Of a stretch of 64,000 nucleotides of DNA, positions 1-9,004 are shown in pieces (position 1 is the first letter of the stretch; every line of letters starts with the position of its first letter). Position numbers and translations under genes: made by a program. Source of the DNA: Marinobacter nauticus (GTDB lineage Bacteria; Pseudomonadota; Gammaproteobacteria; Pseudomonadales; Oleiphilaceae); contig NZ_RBJB01000003.1 of NCBI RefSeq assembly GCF_003634635.1, forward strand, positions 1,091,127-1,155,126. Direction: 5' to 3'. Under the pieces are notes generated by a model, which saw only the letters and a program-made list of their open reading frames with translations, was not told the DNA's origin and made no database searches.

Positions 1-707
1 TCAAAGGCTTGCGGGCGGCTGCGAAAGCCTTCACCCACCACACTGATGCGATAGCCCAGCTTGCGCTGCTCCAGCTGTTCCAGCAGGCCGAACAACCGGT
101 CGGGCCCCTTGTCGTATTCCCAGCGATGATTCCATAACAGATGCGGCCGTTCCCGGTTCACGGACCGTGGCTGCTCGATAAACAACCTGTCTTCAATCGG
201 CACCGGCAGCACCGAAGACCTTTCCCTGAGCGTTTCCATCACACCGTCGGGCACCGCATCCGGCATTTTGTTGAGAAAGTCTTCGACACCCTGCAGAAAG
301 CTGTCCCGGTTCCAGGCACTGTTAAAGACCACTGCATCGGCGGCCAGAGCGCTGTAGAGATTGACCATCTGCGGCTCTACCCGGCCTCGCTGCTGATCGC
401 TGACCGGAAAGGCAAACTGGTTCTCATGCATATAAAGCAGGCAGGGGGTGTTCGCGATTCGAGGGTGCAGCCCGCGCAAGGTGGCCAGATCAACCATGGA
501 AGTGGCAATGACCAGATCCCAGGATTCGTCCAGGCCGGGCTGATGCAGCCAGCTCACCGGATTACCTCGAATCCGCCACTGAAAGAATCTGGGCGGAAGC
601 GCCAGCGTCTGCCAATGATAATCGGGCAGCATGGTGACCAATTGCTCGCGCCAGCGCTGATGACTGGCAGCATCATAAGCGGACAATAACAGAATGCGTT
701 GGGTCAT
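1..707 (-). CDS. tRNA-queuosine alpha-mannosyltransferase-like glycosyltransferase (DUF3524), partial
   Basis: Only the N-terminal 235 or so residues are present; the gene runs off the left edge. The reading frame opens MTQRILLLSAYDAASHQRW and continues with a W-x-L-x-LPPR-x-F-x-WR-x-R stretch typical of DUF3524, the N-terminal domain of the GTDC1/QTMAN family that adds mannose to queuosine in tRNA-Asp. Further on, NTPCLLYMHENQ, a VFNSAWNRDSF segment and a LLWNHRWEYDKGPDR segment match the acceptor-side domain and the start of the GT4 nucleotide-sugar domain. The start is placed where family similarity begins; no strong ribosome site is visible. It follows the MFS gene by 40 bp and could be co-transcribed with it. 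Family membership is well supported; the exact substrate in this organism is inferred. Confidence 0.8.
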   Translation of the reverse strand, partial: MTQRILLLSAYDAASHQRWREQLVTMLPDYHWQTLALPPRFFQWRIRGNPVSWLHQPGLDESWDLVIATSMVDLATLRGLHPRIANTPCLLYMHENQFAFPVSDQQRGRVEPQMVNLYSALAADAVVFNSAWNRDSFLQGVEDFLNKMPDAVPDGVMETLRERSSVLPVPIEDRLFIEQPRSVNRERPHLLWNHRWEYDKGPDRLFGLLEQLEQRKLGYRISVVGEGFRSRPQAF

Positions 708-747
708 GACGGTCCAAAGCAGGAGGTCGACGTAATCGGCAAGTATA

Positions 748-1923
748 TCAGGCCTCGGGCTTTCCCCGGCTCAGTGACCACAGGCCGAACACCGGTCCCG
801 GCAAAAGCAGCAACGCTACCCAGCCCCCCCAGGCATTCCAGAGCCCACTGGTGAGCCAGATGGCGGGCAGGGTCAGGCCAAAGCCGACCGCGTTCATGAC
901 CGCCAGAGATGAGCCAACGGTTTCTTTCGGGGCCGTGACTGCAGCCAGCGCGGAGAATTGCGGGGAATCGGCCACCACAGCGACGCCCCAAACCAGTAAC
1001 GCCGCCATCAACAACTCCGGGGGCAGCCCGTTCATCCAGGGATAGAGCAGGCACAATACCCCGGACACCATCAACGCCCGCCGGGCAACCCACTCACTAC
1101 CCCGAGTCCGACTGATCCGGCCGCCGCCAATACATCCAGCCGCACCCATACCGATCACCGCAAACGACAACCAGGGGATCAAGGCATCACCCTGTCCCAG
1201 CCGCTGCAGTTCTCGCCCGATCAACAGCGGCACCAGCGTCCAGAAGGCGTATAGCTCCCACATGTGGCCAAAATAACCACCGGCCACGGCCCGGAACCGG
1301 GGCAGGCGCAAAGCAGACAGTCCCTGTCTCAGGGGAAGCCGCCCACTGGCTTTGGGCAGGTGCGGCCCGTCACCCAACAGAAACACCAACAGCCCGCCCA
1401 GTAGCGCCAGACAGGACGATGCAAACAGTGGCCACTCCCAGGGCATACCTGATGTTGCCCCTCGCATCAGATGTGGCAGAGCGGTACCCAGAGTCAGCAT
1501 ACCCACCAGCCAGGCCAGGGCGGCGCCGGCGTATTTGGGTGTCCAGGCAATCACCAGTTTCATACCCAGGGGATAAATTCCGGCCAGACACAGGCCGGTA
1601 GCGAACCGGAACAGGCTGTCCAACGGAAACACCCCGGCCACCACTACAAAGCCGGCGTTCGCCAGTGCGCCCATCAGGCTCGAAATAAGGAAGATGCGGC
1701 TGGCGCCGAAGCGATCCGCCAGGCCGGTCACCGCCAGAGCAAGCGTACCGGCAATAAAACCCGCCTGAACAGACAGCGTAAGCCGGCCCAGATCCGATTC
1801 CGCTAACCCGAGTTCGGCTGACAGGGATAGCCAGACCCCGTTGATACTGAACCAGAGGGAGGTGCCGAACAATTGTGCGAGCACAATGACTGGCAAAGGA
1901 TAACGTTGCAGTAGGCTGGTCAT
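748..1923 (-). CDS. MFS transporter
   Basis: A 391-residue hydrophobic protein with about twelve membrane segments and the usual major-facilitator layout. The first segment holds LAQLFGTSLWFSINGVW, and the loop after segment 2-3 has the GLADRFGASRIF form of the MFS A-motif (G-x-x-x-D-R-x-G-x-R). This is the cytoplasmic-membrane proton-coupled transporter superfamily; the N-terminal half looks closest to uncharacterised MFS permeases of the CynX/NimT-like type. The substrate cannot be told from sequence. The ATG is preceded by AT-rich sequence without a clear Shine-Dalgarno. It lies upstream of the queuosine mannosyltransferase-like gene on the same strand. Confidence 0.75.
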   Translation of the reverse strand: MTSLLQRYPLPVIVLAQLFGTSLWFSINGVWLSLSAELGLAESDLGRLTLSVQAGFIAGTLALAVTGLADRFGASRIFLISSLMGALANAGFVVVAGVFPLDSLFRFATGLCLAGIYPLGMKLVIAWTPKYAGAALAWLVGMLTLGTALPHLMRGATSGMPWEWPLFASSCLALLGGLLVFLLGDGPHLPKASGRLPLRQGLSALRLPRFRAVAGGYFGHMWELYAFWTLVPLLIGRELQRLGQGDALIPWLSFAVIGMGAAGCIGGGRISRTRGSEWVARRALMVSGVLCLLYPWMNGLPPELLMAALLVWGVAVVADSPQFSALAAVTAPKETVGSSLAVMNAVGFGLTLPAIWLTSGLWNAWGGWVALLLLPGPVFGLWSLSRGKPEA

Positions 1924-2001
1924 ATTATTGTCTTTGTGGTTACCGGAAAGCCAAGCCTAGCTCGAAACCCGACTGAGACCCCATGCGACTTTGGTGCCCG
2001 G

Positions 2002-2799
2002 TCACGGTTTGGTTAAACGATCCAGCCGCAGGCGCTCCCGGTCATCAAACAGCCGCCGGCCTCCCCAACTGACCGCCATCATCGCGCCAAACCCCGTGCC
2101 GACGGTAATAATCAGCATAACCAATATCTGGTACTTAACGGCGACCGCGGGCGGGCTGCCCGCCAGTATCTGACCGGTCATCATGCCGGGCAGGCTGACA
2201 ATGCCGGCTGCTGCCATGGCGTTAATGGAGGGCATCATGCCACTGCGCATGGCTTCCCGACGGATGTCTTCCAGTGCCTGTTGCCAGGTCTGGCCCAGCA
2301 TCAGCCGGTTCTCGATTACCGCCCGCTGGCGCCAGACCGAATCATTCAGACGATCCAGGGCCAGGCTGACCCCGGTCATGGTGTTGCCCAGCATCATACC
2401 CAGCAAAGGAATCGCGTACTGTGGGGTATACCAGGGCTCCGGACCAATCACCACCGCCAGTGCCAGCACGGTCACGGTAAACGACGACACGAACATCGCG
2501 CCGGTGCCGATCCCGAACGCCCACCCGTCTTTCAGGCGTCGGCCCTGGCGCGCCACCACTTCCCGACCAGCCACCAGCAGCATGACCGCCGCCAGCAGCG
2601 CAATCCAGTAGAAGGCGGAAGAGGCAAACAGGGCTTCCAGTACCAGGCCAATCAATGCCAGCTGAATAACCGTTCGTATGGCCGCCACCAACAGGCTGCG
2701 GGTGATGCCCAGCCGCCCCAGGTAGGCTGTCGCTGCCAACGCCAGTACCAGCAAGGCCGCCAGGCCCAGTTTCCACCAGGCCAGGTCAATCACTTCCAT
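2002..2799 (-). CDS. fetB: FetB-type ABC exporter permease (UPF0014)
   Basis: A 265-residue inner-membrane protein matching the FetB/YbbM family, the permease half of the FetAB exporter, which is linked to iron export and peroxide tolerance in E. coli. The family features seen are an early TRSLLVAAIRTVIQLALIG stretch, a central block with LGMMLGNTMTGVSLALDR, and a SINAMAAAGIVSLPGMMTG segment. About seven membrane segments are evident. The start overlaps the end of the ATPase gene by 14 bp, so the two are translationally coupled. It is the last gene of the string that begins with the arsenic genes at 7091. Confidence 0.88.
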   Translation of the reverse strand: MEVIDLAWWKLGLAALLVLALAATAYLGRLGITRSLLVAAIRTVIQLALIGLVLEALFASSAFYWIALLAAVMLLVAGREVVARQGRRLKDGWAFGIGTGAMFVSSFTVTVLALAVVIGPEPWYTPQYAIPLLGMMLGNTMTGVSLALDRLNDSVWRQRAVIENRLMLGQTWQQALEDIRREAMRSGMMPSINAMAAAGIVSLPGMMTGQILAGSPPAVAVKYQILVMLIITVGTGFGAMMAVSWGGRRLFDDRERLRLDRLTKP

Positions 2800-3421
2800 G
2801 GACAGGCTCCAGTGCGGATCCTCGAATCCGATAGTGAACGTTGGCTACCCGATGAATCTGGGCGGAATCATGGGCGACCCACAGAGTGGCGATCTGCCGC
2901 TGTTCAATCTCCTGCAACAGCCAGCGTTCGATCGCCTCTGTCGATTCGTTATCCAGATTGGCGGTCGGTTCATCCAGCAGCAGCGCGTCTGGTTCCTGAA
3001 CCAGGGCCCGCCACAACGCGAGTCTTTGTCGCTCACCGGAGGACAACCGGCTGACCGACCAGTCCATCACCTCGGCAGGGAAACCCAGAGCGGCAGGCAA
3101 ACGCTCACCAGCCCCCTCGGGAAAGTGGGCGCTTACCTCATCAAACCACCACTGGCTTTCCGCCGGCACCATCACCACCTGGCGCCTCCACTGATGTGCC
3201 GGTACGCTCTGTTGATTGAGGTTATCCAGAGAAATCTGACCGCCGTGGGGTTCCAGATCGGCCACCGCGCGCAGTAACCGGCTCTTGCCACTGCCAGAGG
3301 GGCCCGACAGGCACACCACCTGTCCGCGGGGAACAGTTAGCGATACCTCATTCAGCACGCCAATGCTGACACCTTGAAGCAACAACCCTGTCAAAGCCGG
3401 CTCACCAGGGCAGTTCCTCAC
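2786..3421 (-). CDS. fetA: FetA-type ABC transporter ATP-binding protein
   Basis: A 211-residue ABC ATPase. Walker A is GPSGSGKS at residues 40-47, the signature is LSSGERQRLAL near 128 and Walker B is ALLLDEPT near 149, followed by an H-loop histidine in VAHDS. It would power the FetB permease encoded just downstream with a 14-bp overlap. The frame starts with GTG at 3421, which lies within the last codons of the SDR gene (20-bp overlap). A TTG a few codons in is a possible alternative start. Pairing with FetB makes metal export the likely role; placement behind arsenic genes suggests the whole string serves metal stress. Confidence 0.85.
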   Translation of the reverse strand: MRNCPGEPALTGLLLQGVSIGVLNEVSLTVPRGQVVCLSGPSGSGKSRLLRAVADLEPHGGQISLDNLNQQSVPAHQWRRQVVMVPAESQWWFDEVSAHFPEGAGERLPAALGFPAEVMDWSVSRLSSGERQRLALWRALVQEPDALLLDEPTANLDNESTEAIERWLLQEIEQRQIATLWVAHDSAQIHRVANVHYRIRGSALEPVHGSD

Positions 3422-4073
3422 CGTTGCTGTGCCAGAACGACCCGGTGTTCTCCAGAGTCAGATTGGCAATGCGCTCGGCCAGCCCCCTGGCAGACTCCTC
3501 CGGCGTGATCAGCCCGCCAAAGTTCACCATTCGCGTTTTCACATAACCGGGGTGCAGCTGCGCCACGGCAATGCCCCTGGGTTTGAGATCCACCGCCAGG
3601 GATTTTCCGAAAGCGTTCAGCGCAGCCTTCGATGCCCGATAGCCATAACGGCCGCCGGAGTCGTTGTCGGCGATAGAGCCCATCCGGCTGGTTATATTGG
3701 CGATCTTGCTGCCCTGCCCCATCAGAGGCGCCAGGGCTTCGGCCACGCGCAGTGGCGCGTAGGCGTTGATTTCCATCTGGGTGCGAATGGAGTCGAAGTC
3801 GATACTGCCCAGCTGCTCGTCCTGAAGCAGGCCGGCGTTGTTGATCAGCAAGCTGATACGCTTGCCCGCCAGACCGGATTTCAGCTTATCGATGCCGGCA
3901 TCGGTGGTGACATCCACGCCATCGATCACCTGACCCGCCACACCGGCAAGCTCTTCCGAGGACTGTCGGCATACGCCAATGACCTCGCAGCCCTCAGCGG
4001 CATAATGCCGGGCCAGCTCCAGACCAATACCCCGATTGGCACCGGTAATGACCACCACATTGGAATCAGACAT
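3402..4073 (-). CDS. SDR family oxidoreductase
   Basis: A 223-residue classical short-chain dehydrogenase. It has the TGANRGIG nucleotide-binding motif at residues 10-17, NNAG near residue 78 and the catalytic YGYRASK (Y-x-x-x-K) near residue 145, with the partner serine upstream in ITSRMGS. Its ATG overlaps the end of arsJ by 8 bp (the Y-V-stop of ArsJ contains the ATG), so it is part of the arsenic operon transcript. The sequence is of the general carbonyl/sniffer-like group; the substrate is unknown. A role in arsenic metabolism is suggested only by position. Confidence 0.82.
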   Translation of the reverse strand: MSDSNVVVITGANRGIGLELARHYAAEGCEVIGVCRQSSEELAGVAGQVIDGVDVTTDAGIDKLKSGLAGKRISLLINNAGLLQDEQLGSIDFDSIRTQMEINAYAPLRVAEALAPLMGQGSKIANITSRMGSIADNDSGGRYGYRASKAALNAFGKSLAVDLKPRGIAVAQLHPGYVKTRMVNFGGLITPEESARGLAERIANLTLENTGSFWHSNGEELPW

Positions 4074-5277
4074 AGCCTTTTTCTCCTATTGGTTTCTCCG
4101 CTCGTTCCGGCAACCATACTGACAACGCTGCCGCTGTGGCTACCAGGGCAGCGGAAATCCATAAACAGGCTTCCAGCCCGTAGGCCTGGTACACCCAGCC
4201 AGAGAGAATGGTGCCCAGCAGCCGGCCGGCGGCGTTAGACATATAATAGAACCCCACATCCAGCGATACACCGTCACCCCGGGCGTAGCTGACAATCAGG
4301 TAGCTGTGCAGCGAGGAGTTGATGGCAAACAGCACCCCGAACAGCAGCAAACCGCCAATCACCACCACCTGTGCCGGCCAACCGGCCAACAGAGCCCCGG
4401 CAATGGCGGCAGGAACCAACGCCAGCACTGCCGCCCAAAGCACGGCACCGGACTTACCGTTGGCGTGGCCGGTGATTCTGGGCGCAATGGTCTGGATAAA
4501 ACCGTAACCGATAATCCAGCTGGCCATAAAGCCGCCAACTTTCCAGTGGTCCCAGCCGAACACCGTGGCCATGTACACCGGCAACGCCACTACAAACCAC
4601 ACGTCCCGGGCGCCGAACAGGAACATCCGGGCCGCCGACAACACGTTGATGGCCCGGCTCTTGGACAGGATCTCGCTGAACTTTGGCTTGGCCTTGCTCT
4701 TGCCCAGGTCCTGCCCCAGCAGGAACAGACTGGCCAGCCAGACCAGGCCCAGCGCTACCGCCATGAGGATCACCGCACCGGTAAACCCGGCGGCCATCAG
4801 CAACACGCCACCGAGGAAGAAGCCCACCCCTTTCAGGGTGTTCTTGGAGCCGGTGAGAATGGCCACCCACTTGTACAGGGTGCCCTGCTGCTCATCCGGC
4901 ACCAATAACTTGATGCCGCTCTTGGCGGACATCTTGTTCAGGTCCTTGGCAATACCCGACAACGCCTGCGCCGCCATCACCCAGGGCACCGTGAGCATGG
5001 CCGCCGGCACCGCCAGCATGGCCAGCGCGACGATCTGCAGGAACAGCCCGATGTTCATGGTGCGGTTCAGGCCCATGCGGGCCCCCAGGTAGCCGCCCAC
5101 CAGGTTGGTCACCACCCCGAAGAACTCGTAGAAGATGAACAACAGGGCGATTTCCAGGGGCGAATAGCCCAGCTGGTGAAAGTGCAACACCACCAGCATT
5201 CGCAGGGCGCCATCGGTCAGGGTGAAGGCCCAGTAGTTGCCGGTGATCACCAGGTACTGGCGAATGGCGGCATTCAT
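4066..5277 (-). CDS. arsJ: Organoarsenical efflux MFS transporter ArsJ
   Basis: A 403-residue MFS protein with about twelve membrane segments. The N-terminus (NYWAFTLTDGALRMLVVLHF), the GVVTNLVGGYLGARMG loop and the QALSGIAKDLNKMSAKSGIK segment are the signature blocks of ArsJ. In the known pathway a GAPDH converts glyceraldehyde-3-phosphate plus arsenate to 1-arseno-3-phosphoglycerate, and ArsJ exports that unstable product, giving arsenate resistance without reduction. The matching GAPDH gene ends 1 bp before this start, which strongly supports the call. The 3' end overlaps the SDR gene by 8 bp. Confidence 0.93.
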   Translation of the reverse strand: MNAAIRQYLVITGNYWAFTLTDGALRMLVVLHFHQLGYSPLEIALLFIFYEFFGVVTNLVGGYLGARMGLNRTMNIGLFLQIVALAMLAVPAAMLTVPWVMAAQALSGIAKDLNKMSAKSGIKLLVPDEQQGTLYKWVAILTGSKNTLKGVGFFLGGVLLMAAGFTGAVILMAVALGLVWLASLFLLGQDLGKSKAKPKFSEILSKSRAINVLSAARMFLFGARDVWFVVALPVYMATVFGWDHWKVGGFMASWIIGYGFIQTIAPRITGHANGKSGAVLWAAVLALVPAAIAGALLAGWPAQVVVIGGLLLFGVLFAINSSLHSYLIVSYARGDGVSLDVGFYYMSNAAGRLLGTILSGWVYQAYGLEACLWISAALVATAAALSVWLPERAEKPIGEKGYV

Positions 5278-5278
5278 A

Positions 5279-6283
5279 TCAGGCCTGGCCTACCTTGCGT
5301 GCCAGTTCGACGGTGCGGTTGGCGTAGCCCCATTCGTTGTCATACCAGGCGTAGATTTTCACATGGGTGCCGTTGACCACCAGGGTGGACAGGGCATCGA
5401 CGATGGAAGACCGGGGGTCGGTTTTGTAGTCGATGGACACCAACGGCCGCTCTTCGTAGCCCAGAATGTCTTTCAACTGGCCCTCAGCCGCCTCTTTCAA
5501 CAGTTGGTTGACGGTATCCCGGTCCGTCGGCGTCTCTACTTCAAACACGCAATCGGTCAGTGACGCATTGATCAGCGGAATCCGCACCGCGTGGCCATCC
5601 AGCTTGCCTTTCAGCTCCGGGAAGATCTCGATAATCGCCGTGGCGGAACCGGTGCTGGTGGGGATCAGCGAGCTACCACAGGCACGGGCCCGGCGCAGGT
5701 CCTTGTGGGGCGCATCGATATTGGTCTGGGTGTTGGTCAGGCTGTGGATGGTGGTCAACGAACCGTGTTTGATACCGAGTTTCTCGTGGATTACTTTCAC
5801 CACCGGTGCCAGGCAGTTGGTGGTGCAGGAAGCCGCGGTGATGATGCGGTCATTGGCCGGGTCGAAGATGTGCTCGTTTACGCCCATGACAATGTTCTTC
5901 GCGCCCGACTCTTTCACCGGCGCAGTCACCACCACCCGTTTTACACCCTGATCCAGGTAGCCCTGTAGAACAGCCACCTTCTTGTTCACACCGCTGGCTT
6001 CGATCACCAGGTCGCAGCCGGACCAGTCGGTATCGGCAATGGCTTTGTTGTGGGTCACGCGGATGCGCTGGCCGTCAATCACCATGTCATCGCCATCGGC
6101 GGTGGCTTCGTAGTTCCAGCGGCCATGCACGCTGTCGAAGTTAAGCAGATGTGCCAGAGTATGGGTGGGTGCACCCGGGTCGTTGATGGCAACAAATTCC
6201 AGCTCCGGCCAACCCCATGCGGCCCGCAGCGCCAGCCGGCCAATGCGGCCGAATCCGTTAATTCCTACCTTGATCTTGCTCAT
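5279..6283 (-). CDS. ArsJ-associated glyceraldehyde-3-phosphate dehydrogenase
   Basis: A 334-residue GAPDH with the NAD-binding [10 protein letters not shown] at residues 7-16 and the catalytic cysteine 153 in ASCTTNC, plus a C-terminal [11 protein letters not shown] block. The family makes 1,3-bisphosphoglycerate in glycolysis; copies placed next to arsJ use arsenate in place of phosphate. The start has a clear AAGGAG site 8 bp upstream. It sits between the ArsC-ArsR fusion (43 bp upstream) and arsJ (1 bp downstream). An arsenic-dedicated isozyme is inferred from this context; the central glycolytic GAPDH is presumably elsewhere in the genome. Confidence 0.92.
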   Translation of the reverse strand: MSKIKVGINGFGRIGRLALRAAWGWPELEFVAINDPGAPTHTLAHLLNFDSVHGRWNYEATADGDDMVIDGQRIRVTHNKAIADTDWSGCDLVIEASGVNKKVAVLQGYLDQGVKRVVVTAPVKESGAKNIVMGVNEHIFDPANDRIITAASCTTNCLAPVVKVIHEKLGIKHGSLTTIHSLTNTQTNIDAPHKDLRRARACGSSLIPTSTGSATAIIEIFPELKGKLDGHAVRIPLINASLTDCVFEVETPTDRDTVNQLLKEAAEGQLKDILGYEERPLVSIDYKTDPRSSIVDALSTLVVNGTHVKIYAWYDNEWGYANRTVELARKVGQA

Positions 6284-6326
6284 GGTGTTCTCCTTGCGCG
6301 ATTCGCAATCCGTGTAATGGTTCTGT

Positions 6327-7091
6327 TCAGGAGCATTGAACTGCCGGGCGGTCGGCCATGGCCTGCAACCTGGCCAGGGGCTGCGCGATCAATGCTGTAT
6401 TGTTCCGTGAAGTTTCATCCAGAACCCGCACTATCCAGTCTGGCAGGTGCGGATGAAGGTAATAATAGACCCATTGGCCCCGGCGCTCTGTTTCCAGAAG
6501 GCCGGCATCCCGCAGGGAGGCCAGGTGACGGCTGACTTTTGGTTGGGAGACGTCAAACGCCTCGGTAAGCTCACACACACACAGCTTGCCCTGGTCTTTG
6601 ATCAGCAGCAGAGCTGCCAGGCGCAGGTCGTCGGCCATGGCCTTGAACACAGCCACCGGGTTGTAGTCGGCCGGTTTCAGGCCGGTCTCTTTCTGGTGCA
6701 CCAGGGTGAACAAACCAATACGCTCCCTGATCTCTTTCAGCGTCAAGGCAAAAGTGGCGTGCCGATTGGCCTCAGCCGGGTCCGGAAAGTCCCAGGCAAT
6801 CTGCTGGGCACCGGACGATACCCTGGCGCACTCCCGGGCAGCTTTTTCACACAGGGTAATCACGTAATCCCAGTACTGGTCCTGCAGTTCAGACAGCGAC
6901 TTGCTATAAAGCCCATCCACCGGAATGCCGGCTTCCTGCAGCACCTGTAGCGCCAGCGGGTGCGGTTCACCGGGCTCGGTGCCGGCACTGGCCACCTCGA
7001 ACCGGTCGCCAGCCATGTGTCGAAGCAGCGCTTCTGCCATCAAGGAGCGGGCGCTGTTGGCCGTACAGACAAACAAGACTCTTCTTTTCAT
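6327..7091 (-). CDS. Bifunctional arsenate reductase (ArsC) - ArsR repressor fusion
   Basis: A 254-residue two-domain protein. Residues 1-135 form a low-molecular-weight phosphatase-type arsenate reductase. C9 lies in CTANSARS (the C-x5-R-S loop), and C81 and C88 are spaced exactly as the redox cysteines of thioredoxin-coupled ArsC; a WDFPDPA block follows. Residues 150-254 form a winged-helix ArsR with the arsenite-binding LCVCEL and a recognition helix [18 protein letters not shown]. An ATG 12 codons upstream is possible, but MKRRVLFVC matches the family start and has GGA 8 bp before it. First gene of the leftward arsenic operon, so it is probably autoregulated by its own repressor domain. 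Confidence 0.9.
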   Translation of the reverse strand: MKRRVLFVCTANSARSLMAEALLRHMAGDRFEVASAGTEPGEPHPLALQVLQEAGIPVDGLYSKSLSELQDQYWDYVITLCEKAARECARVSSGAQQIAWDFPDPAEANRHATFALTLKEIRERIGLFTLVHQKETGLKPADYNPVAVFKAMADDLRLAALLLIKDQGKLCVCELTEAFDVSQPKVSRHLASLRDAGLLETERRGQWVYYYLHPHLPDWIVRVLDETSRNNTALIAQPLARLQAMADRPAVQCS

Positions 7092-7183
7092 ACGAGATTC
7101 CGTATATTCGATTTGCCACATATTCATTTTTTGGGATAATAGCCGTCAACTGTGACAGAGTAAAGACGGCAAACGGACCCATC
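7092..7183. promoter_or_regulatory. Divergent ars promoter/operator region
   Basis: A 92-bp spacer between the ArsC-ArsR fusion and arsH. For the rightward genes there is TTGCCA at 7113-7118, a 16-bp spacer and GATAAT at 7135-7140, each matching the sigma-70 consensus at five of six positions. Leftward, TTGACG (7149-7144) is a possible -35, but its -10 is weak. A direct repeat ATATTC occurs at 7104-7109 and 7120-7125, 16 bp apart, flanking the rightward -35; this is a plausible ArsR-binding position but is inferred from layout only. Confidence 0.55.
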
Positions 7184-7900
7184 ATGAACATCGACAACCT
7201 ACCGAGTATTGACGCCGAACTAATGAAAGCACCTACAAATGAGGATCTGTTCGCCGCGGTGCCTTCCGACCACAAACCCAGAATTCTGCTGCTGTATGGC
7301 TCCCTGCGCGAGCGCTCGTTCAGCCGCCTGGCGGTGGAAGAAGCCGCCCGGTTGCTGGAAGCCATGGGCGCGGAAACCCGCATTTTTAACCCCCGAGGAC
7401 TGCCCCTGGCCGATGCCGAGGATGCCTCCCACCCCGAGGTTCAGGAGCTGCGGGAACTGGTGCAGTGGAGTGAGGGTATGGTGTGGTGCTCCCCTGAACG
7501 CCACGGCGCCATGACCGGCATTATGAAAACCCAGATCGACTGGATACCGCTGTCCCTGGGTGCGGTTCGGCCGACACAGGGCAAAACCCTGGCAGTGATG
7601 CAGGTATGTGGTGGCTCCCAGTCATTCAACGCCGTTAATCAGCTGCGGGTGTTGGGCCGGTGGATGCGCATGGTCACCATTCCGAACCAGTCCTCGGTGC
7701 CCAAAGCCTACATGGAATTTGATGGCAACGATCGCATGAAGCCCTCGCCCTACTACGATCGCATCGTGGATGTCATGGAAGAGCTGATAAAATTCACTTT
7801 GCTGGTACGGGACCGCAGTGATTACCTCACTGACCGCTACTCCGAACGCAAGGAAAGCGCCGAAGAACTGTCGAAACGTGTGAACCAACGTTCCATTTAA
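7184..7900 (+). CDS. arsH: Arsenical resistance flavoprotein ArsH
   Basis: A 238-residue NADPH-dependent FMN reductase of the ArsH family. The FMN phosphate loop [10 protein letters not shown] is at residues 39-48, followed by [18 protein letters not shown] and a [20 protein letters not shown] block characteristic of ArsH. Known ArsH enzymes oxidise trivalent organoarsenicals to less toxic pentavalent forms and reduce quinones or azo compounds. First gene of the rightward arsenic operon, 9 bp before the ACR3 gene. The long N-terminal extension before the flavodoxin fold is normal for ArsH. Confidence 0.93.
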   Translation: MNIDNLPSIDAELMKAPTNEDLFAAVPSDHKPRILLLYGSLRERSFSRLAVEEAARLLEAMGAETRIFNPRGLPLADAEDASHPEVQELRELVQWSEGMVWCSPERHGAMTGIMKTQIDWIPLSLGAVRPTQGKTLAVMQVCGGSQSFNAVNQLRVLGRWMRMVTIPNQSSVPKAYMEFDGNDRMKPSPYYDRIVDVMEELIKFTLLVRDRSDYLTDRYSERKESAEELSKRVNQRSI

Positions 7901-7909
7901 GGGTGTGCC

Positions 7910-8980
7910 ATGAGCAGTAACAGCGATGTGAACACGGTTGAAACCACTGACGGCGGCCTGGACCTGTTCGGGCGCTACCTTTCCGTGTGGGTGGCACTGG
8001 CCATTGTCGCCGGTGTAGCTATCGGGCAGCTTGCCCCCTCGATTCCCGAGACCCTGTCCCGCTTTGAATACGCCCAGGTGTCCATCCCTATCGCCATCCT
8101 GATCTGGGCGATGATTTTCCCGATGATGGCACAAATCGATTTCAGCGCCGTGGTCGGGGTGCGAAAAGAGCCGAAGGGCCTCGCCATCACCACTATCGTG
8201 AACTGGCTGATCAAACCCTTCACCATGTTCGCCATTGCCTGGTTTTTCCTGATGGTGGCGTTCGAGCCCTGGATCGCCCCGCAACTGGCCAGCGAGTACC
8301 TGGCCGGTGCCATTCTGCTGGGGGCTGCGCCCTGCACCGCCATGGTATTTGTCTGGAGTTACCTGACCAAAGGCGATGCCGCCTACACCCTGGTGCAGGT
8401 GTCCCTGAACGACATCATCATGCTGTTCGCCTTTGCGCCGATTGTGGTTCTCCTGCTGGGGATTTCCGACATCCAGGTACCCTGGGATACGGTGATTCTG
8501 TCGGTGGTCTTATACATCGTGATCCCGCTTACCGCCGGTTACCTGACCCGCCGGGCCCTGATCGACCGCCACGGCGAGCAGTGGTACGACGACGTGTTCA
8601 TGAAGCGCATTGGCCCGGTGACACCGGCGGCGCTGATCATCACCCTGGTGTTGCTGTTCGCCTTTCAGGGTGAAGTCATTCTGCAAAATCCGTTGCATAT
8701 ACTGCTGATTGCCGTGCCACTGGTTATCCAGACGGTGCTTATCTTCCTGCTGGCCTACGGCTGGGCCAGGCTGTGGAAAGTACGCCATTGCATTGCCGCC
8801 CCTGGGGCCATGATCGGTGCCAGCAACTTCTTTGAACTGGCGGTGGCGGCGGCCATCGCCCTGTTCGGCCTGCAATCGGGCGCGGCCCTGGCCACGGTGG
8901 TGGGCGTACTGGTGGAAGTGCCGTTAATGCTCGCACTGGTGCGCATTGCCAATAATACCCGGGACAAGTTCCCGGCCTGA
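7910..8980 (+). CDS. acr3: Arsenite efflux transporter ACR3
   Basis: A 356-residue inner-membrane carrier of the BASS superfamily with about ten membrane segments. The conserved ACR3 motif GAAPCTAMVFVWS holds the essential cysteine at residue 142; an IFPMMAQIDF block and a GASNFFELAVA motif near the C-terminus add support. It exports arsenite, probably in exchange for protons. It begins 9 bp after arsH and is followed 24 bp later by chrA, so the three form one transcript. It works with the ArsC domain encoded divergently, which reduces arsenate to arsenite. Confidence 0.93.
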   Translation: MSSNSDVNTVETTDGGLDLFGRYLSVWVALAIVAGVAIGQLAPSIPETLSRFEYAQVSIPIAILIWAMIFPMMAQIDFSAVVGVRKEPKGLAITTIVNWLIKPFTMFAIAWFFLMVAFEPWIAPQLASEYLAGAILLGAAPCTAMVFVWSYLTKGDAAYTLVQVSLNDIIMLFAFAPIVVLLLGISDIQVPWDTVILSVVLYIVIPLTAGYLTRRALIDRHGEQWYDDVFMKRIGPVTPAALIITLVLLFAFQGEVILQNPLHILLIAVPLVIQTVLIFLLAYGWARLWKVRHCIAAPGAMIGASNFFELAVAAAIALFGLQSGAALATVVGVLVEVPLMLALVRIANNTRDKFPA

Positions 8981-9004
8981 TCACAAGGACTTTCAGGAGC
9001 AAGC

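Noticed and set aside
7092..7127. Longer start for the ArsC-ArsR fusion at 7127
   Set aside because: The extra 12 residues fall in the promoter/operator region and have no similarity; MKRRVLFVC is the usual beginning of the reductase domain.
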